Assembly: GCA_038373865.1 (NCBI GenBank)
Contig: JAXGGA010003461.1
Span: forward strand, 38,231-102,230
Origin: Uloborus plumipes
Taxonomy: Eukaryota > Arthropoda > Arachnida > Araneae > Uloboridae
Direction of reading: 5' to 3'
Length of the DNA stretch: 64,000 bases
Both the position numbers and the translations under genes were made by a program. The number at the start of each line of letters is the position of its first letter. Position 1 is the stretch's first letter. This document shows positions 1-12,212 of the stretch, piece by piece. The notes below the pieces were generated by a model. It ran no database searches, was not told the DNA's origin, and saw only the letters and a program-made list of their open reading frames with translations.

Positions 1-1067
1 TAAATTAATAAATTCAGCAGCAAATTGTGATTTAATAAAAAATCATGCCTAAAATTTTTAAAGATTGAAGGTAATATCTCAATTTTCATAAATATGCTCA
101 CTCAGTCAAAAAAGAATTAGGTCATAATTACGTACATCTAAACCGTGGTGATGATGAATTAACCCAGGGCAGAGGTGGGAACCTTTCGCCTGTCAGGGGA
201 TGAGGGCTGCTTTGAAATTATGCAGTAACAAACAATGCTGCATAAATTGATAACCGCATAAAATTACCTTGTATGTAATTACTATAGTTTTGGTACAGTT
301 TTAACAACTTATTTCACCACACACAAATAATAGAAAGAAGAATTAAGAAATGAATTTATTACTTAACACAAGTTACAATAAAAAATATTTTTGTATTTAC
401 ACTTGGGAAATAGCTTGTTACAATACTTACTAAGATATTTTTTAAACTACATGTTTAAATACCACTTAAATTGAAATTAAGAAAGTAGAAGTAGGTTTAA
501 ATATTTCATTTTAAGAATTTTGATTTTTTTCCCATAATCATATTTTGTGCAAGTTTTTTTTTTTTCTTTTATAGTTAAAAAAAACAAACTAACATCTTAT
601 CGCCAGATCTATTTTACAGCTAGTGCGAGGTAGGAGGGTGCGCTTGCCAAAATATGAAAATCTCCCAGTATAATCTAATACTAAAATTGCTGGGCACCTA
701 ATATATATTCATAGAATGTTTCATATTATTATCCACTCGTTTTTCAAGCTGACGACTACAAATAGTTCAATACTGACTTTTCTTATTTAGCATGTAATTC
801 GAGTTATTTTATGTGTATGAATTTAAGAAACCGACATATTGGTTTCAACAATGTAATAAAATAGTTTAATGGAAGAGCTTGCTTTTACTACACATAAGAG
901 ACTCACAGAGGCTGCATGAAGGCGCAGGAAGGCTGGTTCCCTGTTTCTTACATTAGAGCATAGTGCAAAATGGTTGTAAAATTATAGATCATGTTTACAC
1001 TTGGTTAAAAATAAAATATATTAAAATAATGTGAGAAGTTTAGTAAAATGAGATAACCAAGAATCAA
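1..1067. other. AT-rich sequence, no gene seen
   Basis: No frame here shows recognisable protein. The only structured piece is CAGAGGTGGGAACC at 170-183, which resembles the end of a hAT-type transposon. I could not find a matching opposite end with a target duplication. Confidence 0.5.
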
Positions 1068-1285
1068 TCAAAAGAGTAATTAGGGCTGTTAACAGATCTT
1101 CCACAAAAATCAGAAATTTTGAAATGGACTATCCACAAAAATTCATGACTAAAAAAAATCTCTAGAATATTTCTAGCCTTAATATTTTTTACAAAATTAC
1201 ATGTTAGTTTTCACATAATTCCAAACTTATTTTTCAAAAAATTCAAAAAGCAGAACCCCAGCAAAAAATCTCAGATTGACCCCTG
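1068..1285. mobile_element. decayed non-autonomous DNA transposon, 5-bp duplication family
   Basis: The right end reads GATTGACCCCTG and the left end CAAGAATCAATC, a decayed form of the CAGGGGTCAATC end seen at 7557. The interior carries the same CTGTTAA...CTTCCACAAAA motif as the 7557 copy. Flanks are ATAAC on the left and TTAAC on the right, 4 of 5 matching. Terminal CAGGGGT with 5-bp duplications is compatible with the hAT5 group, but no transposase is present. This is the oldest-looking of three copies. Confidence 0.6.
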
Positions 1286-1390
1286 TTAACAACATTTTAT
1301 CAAACAAATTTTGATAATTACTGCAGCTTTAGGATGAAAAGTTATTTTAAAAATAATTTTCTTGGTTGACTTTTCATTGTAAAGCTTAAA

Positions 1391-1441
1391 CTTGCATTGG
1401 AAAAGGGGCTCCTTGAAACTCCAAAACAAGTGTCTGCAGAA
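1391..1441 (+). mobile_element. Penelope-like terminal repeat fragment
   Basis: A short stretch, TTGCATTGGAAAAGGGGCTC followed by GTGTCTGCAG, matches the terminal-repeat core of the Penelope-like element at 47246-47300. It is a solo, decayed piece: the GAAA box that follows stem II in the better copies is damaged. Confidence 0.5.
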
Positions 1442-2241
1442 ATCTAAATTTTTTGTTACAAAACATTCTTATTAGTACTTTAATTTTCACGCACAGAAGA
1501 TACTCAAATCTTAAACAGCTTAAACTGACTTTTTTAAAAAGCTCTCTCTAGCATTCTAAATTGCCCAGAAGAACTAAAAAGCAAACCTAGAAGTTCTTGT
1601 TGCTCTCTCTCTTTTGCTAACTGCTGTCTTTTTTTCTTCCTTCGAAATTTCTTTAACATGGCACGAAATTGCTTGTGGCTGTAACATAAATTATACTTTT
1701 AGCTACAAAAAAAAAATTACAAACACAAAGAGCATAAAATCCTGTGAAAAACTGTAATCAACACAAAAAGTAGCAGTTATTCAAATGATGAAATAATATA
1801 TGTCTGTTTCAATATACAGCTATTTTCCGGCTCCTATAGGATTGGTTATTTTGCAGGCTAAAATAGTATTTTTGCTAGGACAGTGATAAAAACTGAAAGA
1901 AAATCTGGTGAAAATGGGCAAAAACTAGGAAAAATGTCTGGATGTCAATAAATATACTAGAAAACAATATAATTTAGTATATGATATTCTGATTCCACTT
2001 TCAATGATATTAATTTAAAATTTCATCGATATTAATTTGATAATTGAAATAGTTTTGAATAACTCTTGAAAAAAAATCTTGAATGAACTGGGAAAATTTC
2101 TCTATAACTTGTTTTTGTTACGCAATTTTTATAAAACAAAAATGTATTCTGAAAGTAGAAAATCCAATTAAATTGTATTTTTATACTATTACTACTATTT
2201 TATAAAAAATTTTTCCTTATTACTTACTTATAGTAGTTTAA

Positions 2242-2463
2242 CCCTCTCGGCACCCTGGACCTCATATGAGGCTCCTACTTTTGAACTCAATTTTGGAAGA
2301 AGTAAACACTTAAAATGACTTTTTTTTCACTTAGGAGCCTCATATGTGATCTACATGAATAGGTGGAGTCACTGACGGAAAAAAAATCATTTTAAGTGTT
2401 TACTTCTTCCAAAATTGAGTTCAAAAGTAGGAGCCTCATATGAGGTCCAGGGTGCCGAGAGGG
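2242..2463. mobile_element. piggyBac-like MITE with 77-bp inverted arms
   Basis: Left (2242-2318) and right (2387-2463) arms are inverted copies of each other and appear identical over 77 bp by eye. Ends read CCCTCTCGGCACC and its complement. TTAA lies immediately outside both ends (2238-2241 and 2464-2467), the duplication typical of piggyBac elements, whose termini commonly begin CCC. The loop is about 68 bp and there is no transposase. A palindromic CCTCATATGAGG sits inside each arm. The near-perfect arms suggest recent insertion or gene-conversion between arms. Confidence 0.85.
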
Positions 2464-2979
2464 TTAATACAAGTTTAACTATTTCTTTCATCTCGTCATC
2501 TCAGAGCAACAATAAGGCATCAAGTTGTAGAATAATTAATAAGATACCCAGGCCTATTTTTTCGGAGGGGCAAGTACCGCTGACTGCGAGAGATTAATTG
2601 AAGGGCCCAGGGGGGAAAAAGATGAAAGTCACTTTTTTGTCAATTTTGAGATATTAGAGCTATCTAGGGACTATGAAGGATCAATATCATCTGGTAGAAC
2701 AACAAGGGGGAAAAAAGATGAGAATCAACCGAAATGTGCATGAAAACTCTATTAACTACGAAGGGAGTTACGAGAAATCAAACTTTGTTCTTCGTTTTTC
2801 TCGAAATCGCTTTTTGGTCACTTTCATCTCCCCCCCCCCCTCCCCGGCCCTTCAATTTATTTAAGTATAAATATCCGTTGTTTTGGTTACTTTTTGATGT
2901 AATTTACATTAAGGATATACCTGGAAAAATTCAAAATGATGAGTCTGAAGATAGCGTATTCTTACCTGTTGCTCTGAGG

Positions 2980-3239
2980 CAAGGGCAGATCTAAAAATGT
3001 TTCAAGGGGAGTGGTGATTTATTTTATTACGTATCCTTTACTACACATCTTGTTTAAAAATGTTGACATCACACGTTTTGGACTTCAATTGCAAAATATA
3101 TTCCGAGAAGAGCCCTAAATATCCCTTCTGCTAGTGTGAAAGAAAGTCGAAAAAGGAACTTTTTGGAGTTCAATGCTAAAAATTTACTTGTGCTGAATCC
3201 CTCAAGGAAGGCATGGCCCCTCTCTTGTTACCATCCCAG
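2980..3239 (-). mobile_element. hAT-type non-autonomous element
   Basis: Begins CAAGGGCAGATCTAAAAATG and then TTTCAAGGGGAG, matching in reverse the end of the element at 55930-56203. The other end (CATCCCAG) is decayed. Flanking octamers CTCTGAGG and GTCTGATG match at 6 of 8 positions, consistent with an old 8-bp target duplication. Confidence 0.6.
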
Positions 3240-3247
3240 GTCTGATG

Positions 3248-5412
3248 CTATTATATAGTAGCAGATACTAATTACAGTTTGTTTCTCTTAAAGGCAGACA
3301 TAAGGGGTGAGCCCAGGAGCCCCGGGCCTCTCCCAAAATATAGAAAAAAAAGTTAAGCGTAATTCGGTTGGCCCTTGCTCACAAACAGCTTCCAGGCTTT
3401 TATCTATTAAAAAATAATAATAAAAATAAAGAATTAAAAAAATGTGGAATCACGATCTCCTTCCCAACTGGTACGGGATGAGATAGCAGCTGGGTCCTCA
3501 ACTTTTAGTTTTTTCACCTGTGGGAATTGAAGAAAAAAGATGCTTGGGCTTGGTACCAGATTTATGTCAACATTTCATGGTCAGTATCTGGAGTGGAAAC
3601 TTTACAGGTCAACACATTCAAATGTGGCTCCAAGGCAAATAGGAATCATGACCCCTTGGCTAAGCCTGGCTATAATAAGCCCCCTCAAAAATGTAAATCT
3701 ATATACGCCACTGCTTTCTCTATACAGACCACCAATTCTCTTTGCTACATTCCTTGTTACAAGTGTTACTTAATACTTAAAAGTTTTAAACCTAAGCCAG
3801 GGATTTATTTTACTATTGTATACTCTCCCCTTTAGTCTACATTTATTTTCACCAGAAAAAACCTTTTACTAAGAGAGTAGGTTTAATGATGTAATGAATA
3901 TTCTTTGTCCCTCCCCCCCAAAAAAAAATTTTAGTAAAAATTAGTAAAATGTAAGTAACATTCCTTTTAATAAAAGTCAACTATGTTTGCTACTTTAGCA
4001 AAAAGTGGAAAAGGGTATTTCTACCGGTTTTTTCCAACTTTGGCAAAGCCATTTCAACCCTAGGTTTTTCATGCCGGCGGAAGAAAATTTTAGCTATTAA
4101 ATAGAGAAGAAAAGCTAGATCTAGAACAAAAAAAAAACGTCCTTAACTACACCATTCGTCATTGTTGTACTAGCAATGTAAAATTCATTCTTAACATTGA
4201 TTCTCACAAATCACTAACCTGAGTTTGCACACTTTGGTCACAACAGATGACATCATATATAAATAATTAGACTGGAGTCATTTAATACAATATTTAATGG
4301 TTTAATTTGCTTAATTAATTATTTTCTAACTTATCTTCGTAACTACTTCGAAAAAGTTGTTTACTTCTGACATTTTTAACAGTTACAGTTAAAAGCTGTC
4401 AAATCATCTAAACAGTCAGAACACTTTTTTTCTTCCATTTTTTTTATCTTTTTATAGTAAATAAGGAATGAAACAATTAATATCATTCCTGCAAAAACAG
4501 TTATTTAAAAACAGTCGTTCTATTTTTTTTGTCTCCAAAACATAGTAGCAAATTATTGACTAAAAAATATGGAAAACCTGATTTGGCGACAAAGTGCATT
4601 AACAAAAGACGCCAATCCTGATGCCCAGACACAGCCCTAAAATAGATATTACTGTTAAATTGAAAATTCCATCATATAATTGTCATCATTTAGATTCAAT
4701 TTAGAATGCTCAAAATAAATTTGATCCTTTTTCCCACAATTTATTTTCTAACCTGTTTGAAATTATCTATTTAAAATTTAACATTTTATACAAAGTTACT
4801 TTAAAAATTATTTTGGCGATATTAGTAGGCGATAAAAAAATTAATGCAGTACGCCATTTGTTGTCACACACACTAGCACATTTCATTGAGTAAAAGAAAA
4901 TAATTTTTTCTTTTATTTGCCACATTTTAAATTTGATATCAACCGCTGGAAGGTTGATTATGGTAATAATTGTTTTTCTTTTCATTTCATGTAACGTAAA
5001 GACTGTATGCATGATGTAATATTTTAACAACGTCATTTTCAAATACTGTGTTTTATGTTTATATAAAAAAAAAAATTCTCCACACAAATTGAGAATGTCC
5101 ATTTATGTATTAGTTTATTCAAACAATATTGCAAAAAGAGAAGTGTAAGAAGATTTTTTTGATCAAACTATTAGTCTTGTTCTTCATTTTATGCATTATG
5201 CTTCTTTGTTTACACTATAAACTCATGATAATTAAGCTGGTTAGTTTGAAGATAAGTACGAATTAGTCCAAATTAGGCACGGTATTGCTATTCTATACTA
5301 AATTTTCAGCATTTGTTTTATTCCATGCGTGTTTTTATCTTTGCGCTTACTAGAAAATGTAGCTTTTAGTATGATTGTTTATTAAAATATGTGTTGAATG
5401 CTTAATATGTAT
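3248..5412. other. no gene seen
   Basis: AT-rich intergenic or intronic sequence. The open frames near 3527 and on the opposite strand near 4767 are low-complexity and have no recognisable domain, so I leave them unannotated. Confidence 0.5.
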
Positions 5413-5671
5413 AGTCTTGAGCAAAGGAGAACCAGAGGGGACATGATTCAGTTGTTTAAATTTAATCAAAATGAAAGATGTTATAGGGTTAAATTTTTGC
5501 ACGGAAAGCAGGACAAGGGGTCATTGTTTTAAGCTGTTCAAATCTCAGGCTAACCAGGTAATTCGGAAAAATTACTATTTTAGCAGAGTAGTGGGAACTT
5601 AGAATAGTTTACCAGAACAGGCGGGAAGGAGCAATGGAGTAGATAGCTTTAAGAGGGCCATTGATCTTCAT
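5413..5671 (+). pseudogene. LINE reverse transcriptase C-terminal relic (CR1/Jockey-like)
   Basis: Translation begins SLEQRRTRGDMIQLFK and continues, after a break, to NSLPEQAGRSNGVDSFKRAI. The pair of blocks, R-R-x-R-G-D-M-I followed about 60 residues later by N-S-L-P...V-x-S-F-K, is the conserved tail downstream of the reverse transcriptase domain in CR1, Jockey and related non-LTR retrotransposons. In-frame stops and at least one frame change occur between the blocks. This is a heavily 5'-truncated dead copy, as usual for LINEs. Confidence 0.75.
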
Positions 5672-7073
5672 TAGTGTCTATAATTTGACTAGGACCAGCC
5701 CAGTTGGGCCCCAAGCCTGTTGCTGGTCGTCACATTTGTATTTGTATAAATTGCATGGAATTAAATAAGCAGTAACAATTTTAAAATTGCTTGCATCAAC
5801 AGACCAAGATATAATTTCTAACTGTCTGTGAATTCGAACAATTTTGTAAAAAAATTTTTGCAAAAAATATTGTACTTCTTATTCTTATATTGTGGCCAAC
5901 ACGAAAAATATAAAGCTGAAGACAAAAAGAACCACAATGCAATCAACATGCTTTTTCAATTCTATTTACAGTGCTTACAGTATTGTTAGTTTGAGGCACC
6001 TCAAAATTGGCAACCAACATTTGTCGCTCACCAAAGAAAGTTGTAAGAGTACACATTTTCGCCTGTTCGTCTATATTATCTGGGTCTGCATCAATGTGGG
6101 AATATTTTCTAATGAAATATGGGATTTTTGGGTTTCCATGTTTTGCTGATGGTTTTACAAGTCTGTATAACGACTATGGTATGTTTAAAAATGCCTTTTT
6201 CTTTATTGAAAGCGATCACTAGAAATGAATCTTTTAATTTGAAACAATTGCATAAGGTTGGGCTCACACAATTGACTATAAATAGTTTTTTAAATGAAAC
6301 ATTGGGGATAAATCAGAAGTAAGTAAAGGCTATGTTAAATTTTAAACTGTTTGTGAACACAAATTATTTCTTAAAGTTTTCCTCAAAAACTGCAGTACTG
6401 CAGTTTATATTGCAACCAATAGTAAAATTGTAAAATTATGCATAAGTATGGTATACCAGCATGTTTTTTTCAATTATCCTTACCAATATTATAAAGAGAG
6501 AGAGAGAATTTTGTATGTTTATATGTTTTGGGCAATCTCCAGAACCACAAAACCTATTTGAAAAAATCTTACTGTGTATAAAAGGTACATTCTATAATCA
6601 AATAATATAGGCTATAGTTCGATAAGATTCAATTAGCACATCTTTTTTTATCCCAGCTCAAGGCAATTTTCACATAAATCGCCAAATATTGGAGTTAAAA
6701 ATTAGTTGCACATATTAACTTGATATGTTGTTGGAAACGGCAAGCTTTTATTTGTTTGATTCAATTTGTTCTAATTCTCTAAATTTAAAACAGTGCAATT
6801 TATTTATGTTTAAAGCTTGCTATTTTCAAGGCTTTGTTCAATTTCAGGTAACTGATTTCTTCATTAAAACTATCAAATAAAAAGAAACTAATTGTTTGAC
6901 AGTTTTCTTTTTTACACTAGCTATTCGATAGAGTGACATTTTTAACCCCTGATTTATCCCAACCTTCGGTCGGGGATCCATGCTTCTATCTCTATAAGAT
7001 ATCAGTTTCAAGCATTTAAAGTTCAAGAAACTCTTTTCTATTCAAATTATTAACGATATAGTGTATTGCCATG
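5672..7073. other. no gene seen
   Basis: AT-rich sequence with a short GA run near 6497-6509. A possible but unproven donor-like ATG|GTATGT occurs at 6176-6183 (see findings). Confidence 0.4.
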
Positions 7074-7538
7074 CAGTGGCGTATCCAGGAATTGATTTTG
7101 GGGGGTGCACATCGAACATCGACACTGTGATGAGAAAGGAAAAAAATCAAGAAATATGGTGAAACTTTAAAAACGCAGTATTTCTATTTAATTTTTTCTA
7201 TTGAACGTTGCTCAAAGATTGTTTTTTTTTTTTTTTTTTCACAAAAATGAATATCATGCAAGAACAATAAGGCGCGGGAACATTGCTCATTTTCCTCTTA
7301 CATTTCCACAATTACAGAATAACAATTAGTTTTGCTTCTTATTGTCGAAAACAGAAAATAATATGACAATATTTCAGTGTCCATAAAGTATTTTTCATTG
7401 AAAAAACCAGAAGCATATTTCCATGAAGGTTACATGTTTTTTCAAAATTCGGTGCCACCATTGTTTTTTTTTTTTGTCTTACAAAATCTTGGGGGTGCAT
7501 TGGTCCCTTGGCACCCCCCCCCCCTGGATACGCCACTG
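7074..7538. mobile_element. hAT-type non-autonomous element
   Basis: Perfect terminal inverted repeat CAGTGGCGTATCCAG at the left and its complement at the right, with flanking octamers TTGCCATG and TTGTCATG (7 of 8). The interior is AT-rich with poly-T and a run of C near the right end. No transposase was found. Confidence 0.8.
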
Positions 7539-7556
7539 TTGTCATGGCTATGTGTT

Positions 7557-7874
7557 CAGGGGTCAATCTAAAGAGAAATTAGGTCTGTTAAAGGACCCTT
7601 CACAAAATTCAGGCACTCAAAAGAGGACCCTTTACAAAATTCAGTCACTCAAAAAAGGACCCTTCACAAAATTCAGAAATTCAAAAAGGGATTTCTTCAC
7701 AAAATTCAGTCACTCAAAAATGGACCTTTCACAAAAATCCCACACTCAAAACTGACTCTTTACGGAACGATTGGGAATATTTTTTTCCTGTAACTTTTTT
7801 TCACAAATTTAGGAGTTAGTTTTCACAAAATTCCAAAAACAGGACCTTGGTCAAATATCCTGGATTGACCCCTG
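7557..7874. mobile_element. non-autonomous DNA transposon with 5-bp duplication and subterminal tandem repeats
   Basis: Ends CAGGGGTCAATC and GATTGACCCCTG are perfect 12-bp inverted repeats, with GTGTT just outside both ends. From about 7580 to 7760 the unit (A)GGACCCTTCACAAAATTCAG plus CACTCAAAA repeats about five times with a period near 32 bp. Subterminal repeats of this kind are often transposase-binding sites. Same family as 1068-1285 and 10667-12209. hAT5-like is my best guess from the end sequence and duplication length. Confidence 0.75.
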
Positions 7875-8449
7875 GTGTTTAAAATTCTTTGTTGTTTTCT
7901 TCTTTCTCATTTTAATATCCTAAAAGTATTTTATTGTATAGCGATTCACATGTTGATTAAAACATGAAAAATACAGCCTTTTAGTTCAGTACAATTGCAA
8001 AAAATCAAATGAAAGCAGCAGCTAAATGGGCAGAAGTAAAATGTTCAAAATAAGTTGAGGCTTCTAAAGTCTACTATCCTATAATATGTTTTTCTTTTTC
8101 ATTTGCATTTAAAGTTAATTTTGTTTATGTTATTTTAAAATTAAAAGTTGCATTTCTTTCTTCATCAATCCTTTTAATGTAGCAGTACATAAAAGTACTC
8201 TGGGGAAATTCCATTTTTTTTCTGTGATTTAAACATAGAAATGAAATTTAATTAAATGTATAATGTTTGTGTTAATACATTTCTCTGTACTGTGTTAGTT
8301 TTTAGGCCTGATTTTAAAGCTTTAAGAAAGAAACCTCAATGTTCTACTCATTGAACTTAGAAACTCATAAAACAAAAAGAATTTCTTTATTTTTGAAAAT
8401 AGGTGTTGATGGAATTTATATTAAATGCTCTTTATTATTTTTATTATAG

Positions 8450-8534
8450 TCGCATACAATTTTACTCGCTCAACCTGGTAAACCAGAAACAAGAAGCTAT
8501 TCTGATTATGACTCAGTAAATGAATGCATGGAAG
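8450..8534 (+). CDS. ERH: ERH (enhancer of rudimentary homolog), first visible coding exon
   Basis: Preceded by a TTATTATAG acceptor and followed by the donor G|GTGAGA. It encodes [20 protein letters not shown] followed by DSVNECMEG, the last Gly codon being split by the intron. This is the N-terminus of ERH, a small nuclear protein very conserved in animals, known from the family to bind RNA-processing partners and to act in splicing, mRNA decay and cell-cycle gene expression. The initiator Met codon is missing: in human ERH the intron falls directly after ATG, and here the exon likewise opens with Ser2. So the start exon must lie upstream. With ATG the product would be 102 residues; human ERH has 104. 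Confidence 0.95.
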
Positions 8535-8594
8535 GTGAGATAATTGTTTTAATTGTTTTTAAAACTTACGTTCTTTTCACAGTTATCCAATGGT

Positions 8595-9688
8595 TATAGT
8601 TAACCGTAAAGAAATGGCAGGTCAACAGGAAGCACAAACCAGGGGTGATTGTGTTCCGGTATTTTACCGGATTTCCGGTATTTTCATGATCGATTCTGGT
8701 AATTTCATGGTCGAAAATACCGTAAATAAAATATTTTTAATTTATGCTTTTGTCTTTTCCCACCTTCATTTTTTTTTTTTCGAATTTTCGGTGATTTTCC
8801 GATAATTACTAATAATATTCATCAAGCAAAAATGTTAAGATGCCATTCTATTGTTTTTGACAAGAAACTATTCGAATGTATGAAATGTGTCTTGTTTGTT
8901 TATGAAAGACAATTTATTATTAAATAAAGAAATTTTATTCGATTAAGCGGGGAAAATTTTTTTACCGTTCCATTTTGACAACTTTAGTGTCAAAATGTAA
9001 TAATAACAAAGAAATAGTTTAATTAATGTTATTGGTAAAAAGATTTTGAAATAATCGAAGTAAACAACAAAATAGTGTAATATTTGAATATAAATATCAT
9101 GCGGTCATATGAAAATCATGAAAAAAAAAAACTTACAACTTGTGTTACAAAAAAAATTTTGTTTTTCCTCCTTTCACTTTTATTTTTGAAACAGTAAACA
9201 ATAGTGGTTTGCTTGCTCAAGGTCTCGTGGAAACACTTTTATTTGACATTTTTCTTAGCAAAAACTGTTGCTAAAACTGACAGATTATTCGATTAAGCGG
9301 GGATATTTAACATTGTGTCTATTAGGAAATATTCGATTTCAGACGGTTTTATTTGTATAAGCGGGGTATTCGTTTATCCGTTACCCGATTAAGCAGGAAC
9401 GACAGTATGTATAATTATAAAATTAGGTATGCTTAAATAATAGAAGCCTTGGTTTTTTGAAAAAAGCACCCCCCCCCCTACACACTTCTCTTCAAAACTT
9501 TCAGGTATTTTTTCATGAACTCACAATCACCCCTGGCACAAACGGACCACTTCATTTTGAAATAGGTTGGATCTGCGAGAATGCATAAGCAGTGAAGTCA
9601 TGCGTTCTCTCTAATCCAACCTATTTTTAAATGAAGTGGTCCGTTTCCGCTTCCAATCGACCCGCCATCTCTTTGCGTTTTAACTATA
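8595..9688. mobile_element. palindromic fold-back MITE split by a hAT insertion
   Basis: The left arm starts TATAGTTAA then AAATGGC.GGTC...GGAAGC. The right arm ends with the inverted equivalent, GCTTCCAATCGACCCGCCATC then TTAACTATA. A second part of the palindrome, GGACCACTTCATTT...AATAGGTTGGA, lies at 9545-9577 with its complement at 9610-9642. Removing the nested element 8640-9535 and one of its GCACAAAC duplications joins the two halves of the left arm into one continuous arm, so the fold-back was originally about 190 bp. Confidence 0.75.
8640..9535. mobile_element. hAT-type non-autonomous element, nested in a fold-back MITE
   Basis: Ends are CAGGGGTGATTGTG and its inverted copy CACAATCACCCCTG. 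An exact 8-bp target duplication, GCACAAAC, lies at 8632-8639 and 9536-9543. The left part (TTCCGGTATTTTACCGGATT then a poly-T, then GATAATTA.TAATAATATTCAT) matches the left end at 21917. The right part holds the motif TTCGATTAAGCGGGGA twice (about 8938 and 9289) and ends near CCCGATTAAGCAGGAACGAC, like the TA-flanked element at 13490, so a second element may be embedded. No transposase. Confidence 0.88.
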
Positions 9689-10666
9689 GTGATATTAAAA
9701 ATTCATATGAAATGTCTTATAGTTTTATGTAATTTTCATGTGACTAGAAAGTTTTTTCTTAAGTAGCAAACAGAAAATTAAAAAAAAAAAAATCTCCTTT
9801 CAAAAAAGTTACTTAAATTACAATTTGGGATTTTGGATAAATATACTTTTTATGGTAGCCCTAAAAAAAGTTAACTAAGCAATACTTGAGTTAATAACTG
9901 CAGTCATTTATTTAGTCAAAAGCTAGTGCCTAATTACATTTTTTCACTCATAACCTGTAAAGAAAATCAGCAATTCATCTTATCTCTTCATTTTTATTTG
10001 TTTTCACTCCTAACATTTACTTCATACATGCATTTTGTGACTTAATTCATTTTTCTCCAAAATTCTCTATTTTTTTTTTTTTGCTTTTAAAGTTTTAGTT
10101 TTTCGTTCATTTTGTGATTACCAACTTTTTTGTTTGTGAATAACTTATGTTTAATATTTGGGTTACTAATTACCAAGAGTCATTCTTAATTTTATTAAAA
10201 AAGGTATCTGCAACCCATCACTTTCTTTAGCACTGGTTTACATATTCTGGATTTCCTTAATTTTCTACGAAAGGAAAAAAAAATAAACTTTCTTTTTAAT
10301 CTTAAATTCCTGAATTTTTATGAGTTTTTTTCTAGTTTTACTAGTTCATATTCTATAGTAAAACACTTTCATTCATCATTTTGCCATGCCTAATCCTAAA
10401 TTTCAAGTTGGAAGTTGCATGCATTTCGTTTTTTCTCCAGATATTGGCACTTTCCAAACAGGTTGGCAAAATCCTATTCTGATTGTTGTATCTCTTCAGT
10501 TCTAAAGGCACACGATATGTATAAATAAATGAATTATATTGCAAAATAAAATGAAAAAATAATCTAGGGTCATTATATTCATAAGCACACACCGTACTTT
10601 GAAATGGGCTTATAGTGATGGTTAGATATCTGCAATTTTTATATTAAATATTTCTGAGTCTAATAT
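9689..10666. other. ERH intron sequence, no element resolved
   Basis: AT-rich, many T runs, nothing recognisable as coding on either strand. Confidence 0.5.
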
Positions 10667-12209
10667 CAGGGGTTTGGCCAGAGGAAATTCAGGTCCGTTA
10701 ACGGACCCTTCACAAAAATACGATCAAACAAAACGGACCCTTCACAAAAATACGATCAAGCAAAACGGACCCTTCACAAAATGCTGATCAAACAAACGTA
10801 CATTTCACACATTATTCATTCAAAAAGTAAATCTGAAATCAAAATAATGCCATAGCATATTTCTGTGTAAAAGCCCATAACTTTTGGGCCTTTTCTGCAA
10901 CTAAAGAAGGGAATCGCTTATCCGCTAACTTTGCAAAAAAATAAAAATAGTCGGCATTTCCTGCCTGCCCTGCGATGCTCCTGCAAGCAAAAAATCTTTA
11001 GTGCAAAATGTAGCAATTTTTGTTGGTTTCTTTTAAAGAAATTAAGGACTTAAAAAAGGTTGTTTTGCTTTAATGGTTCTGCTTGTTTGTTTTATCATAT
11101 GCAAATCAAAGTGGCTTGCTGGGACGTTGCTGTTATAGATTTCTCTGGAAGTGCAGAGTAAGGATTTTTCTCCCTGCTATGAAAGGAGATAATAATAATA
11201 GCAATTATCAGCAGAATGAGCTTAGAACTGCAAACAGATAGCTGGGGTTGGAGAAAAAATGGGATTGCTTCTGGGTAGAGCGATCAGCTATTTAAATTTG
11301 AAATTATTTCCATCTGACGTCTTTGGTGCAATGTTTTGACCTTATTTTGGCAGAAAATTATCTGTTTTTTTTTATTGCATTTATTTATTTTTTTTAATGC
11401 CTACAAGGGTGGTGTTTTAGTTATATTCAGGAATTGATGTATTTTTGAGGGAAGTTTGGTATTGTTGGTTTTGTTATGTTTCCCTACCGTATTTTTTTTT
11501 CCAAATTTTTGGCGAATATGTCGGTGATTATTAATGACATTCATCATATAAACCTGATGAAATATAGCTCTAAAATTTTTGACTTTAACAAATTATTAAA
11601 AACCGTTTTTATATTTCTGATGCTTTCATTTTGAAAAAAGCGATCTCTGCATCCGATGTGAAAATCGAATTTTACTTACTTTTCAAGTTAATTACTCTTT
11701 AGTAGGAGGCAAATAAATGAAAATCGCTTTATTTTTTGCTCATATCATTATTTTAAATTTTTTAAAGCAAAATGAACTGTTCTTTTATGAGTCTAAATGT
11801 TAAACGATCGTTCCATTTTATTTTTGCATTAATTGTGGTAACAGACATTAATAATATGTTTACCATTGACCTTTAAATGCAATTGTAAAAAAAAAAAATT
11901 CACCAAAAAAATTATTTTATGTTCCATTTTTATGCTTTTGATGTCACTTGAATGATCACTTTGAAAACTGCAATCTCTTTGCATCCGCTACAGGAATCGG
12001 ACTTTTCGCATTTTTGATGTTTAATACGCTTTTTTAAGAGGAAAATAAATAAAATTTATTTAAATTTTTTTTAATTCAAAAAAAAAATGCAATGTTTTTT
12101 TTTTTTTTTTCAAAATTGTTTGATTTTTACAAAATTATTTGATTTTTCACAAATTTATTTAGTTTTTCACAAAAAACGGACCCTGTGAAAAATCCTGGAC
12201 AGACCCCTG
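10667..12209. mobile_element. DNA transposon with 5-bp duplication, internal 332-bp duplication
   Basis: Ends are CAGGGGT(TTGGCC) and (GGACAG)ACCCCTG, with AATAT duplicated outside (10662-10666 and 12210-12214). Next to the left end, the unit CGGACCCTTCACAAAAATAC plus GATCAAACAAAA repeats three times. From about 11480 the interior holds a diverged tandem duplication: GCATCCGATG at 11649 and GCATCCGCTA at 11981 start equivalent segments about 332 bp apart. The same two-unit module occurs in the element at 21917. No transposase frame survives. Confidence 0.75.
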
Positions 12210-12212
12210 AAT

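Noticed and set aside
170..948. Possible hAT element starting CAGAGGTGGGAACC
   Set aside because: The candidate right end near 930-948 is not a convincing inverted match and no 8-bp duplication is visible.
8590..8805. 71-codon frame immediately after the ERH exon
   Set aside because: It crosses the boundary of a fold-back MITE and a hAT element; chance frame.
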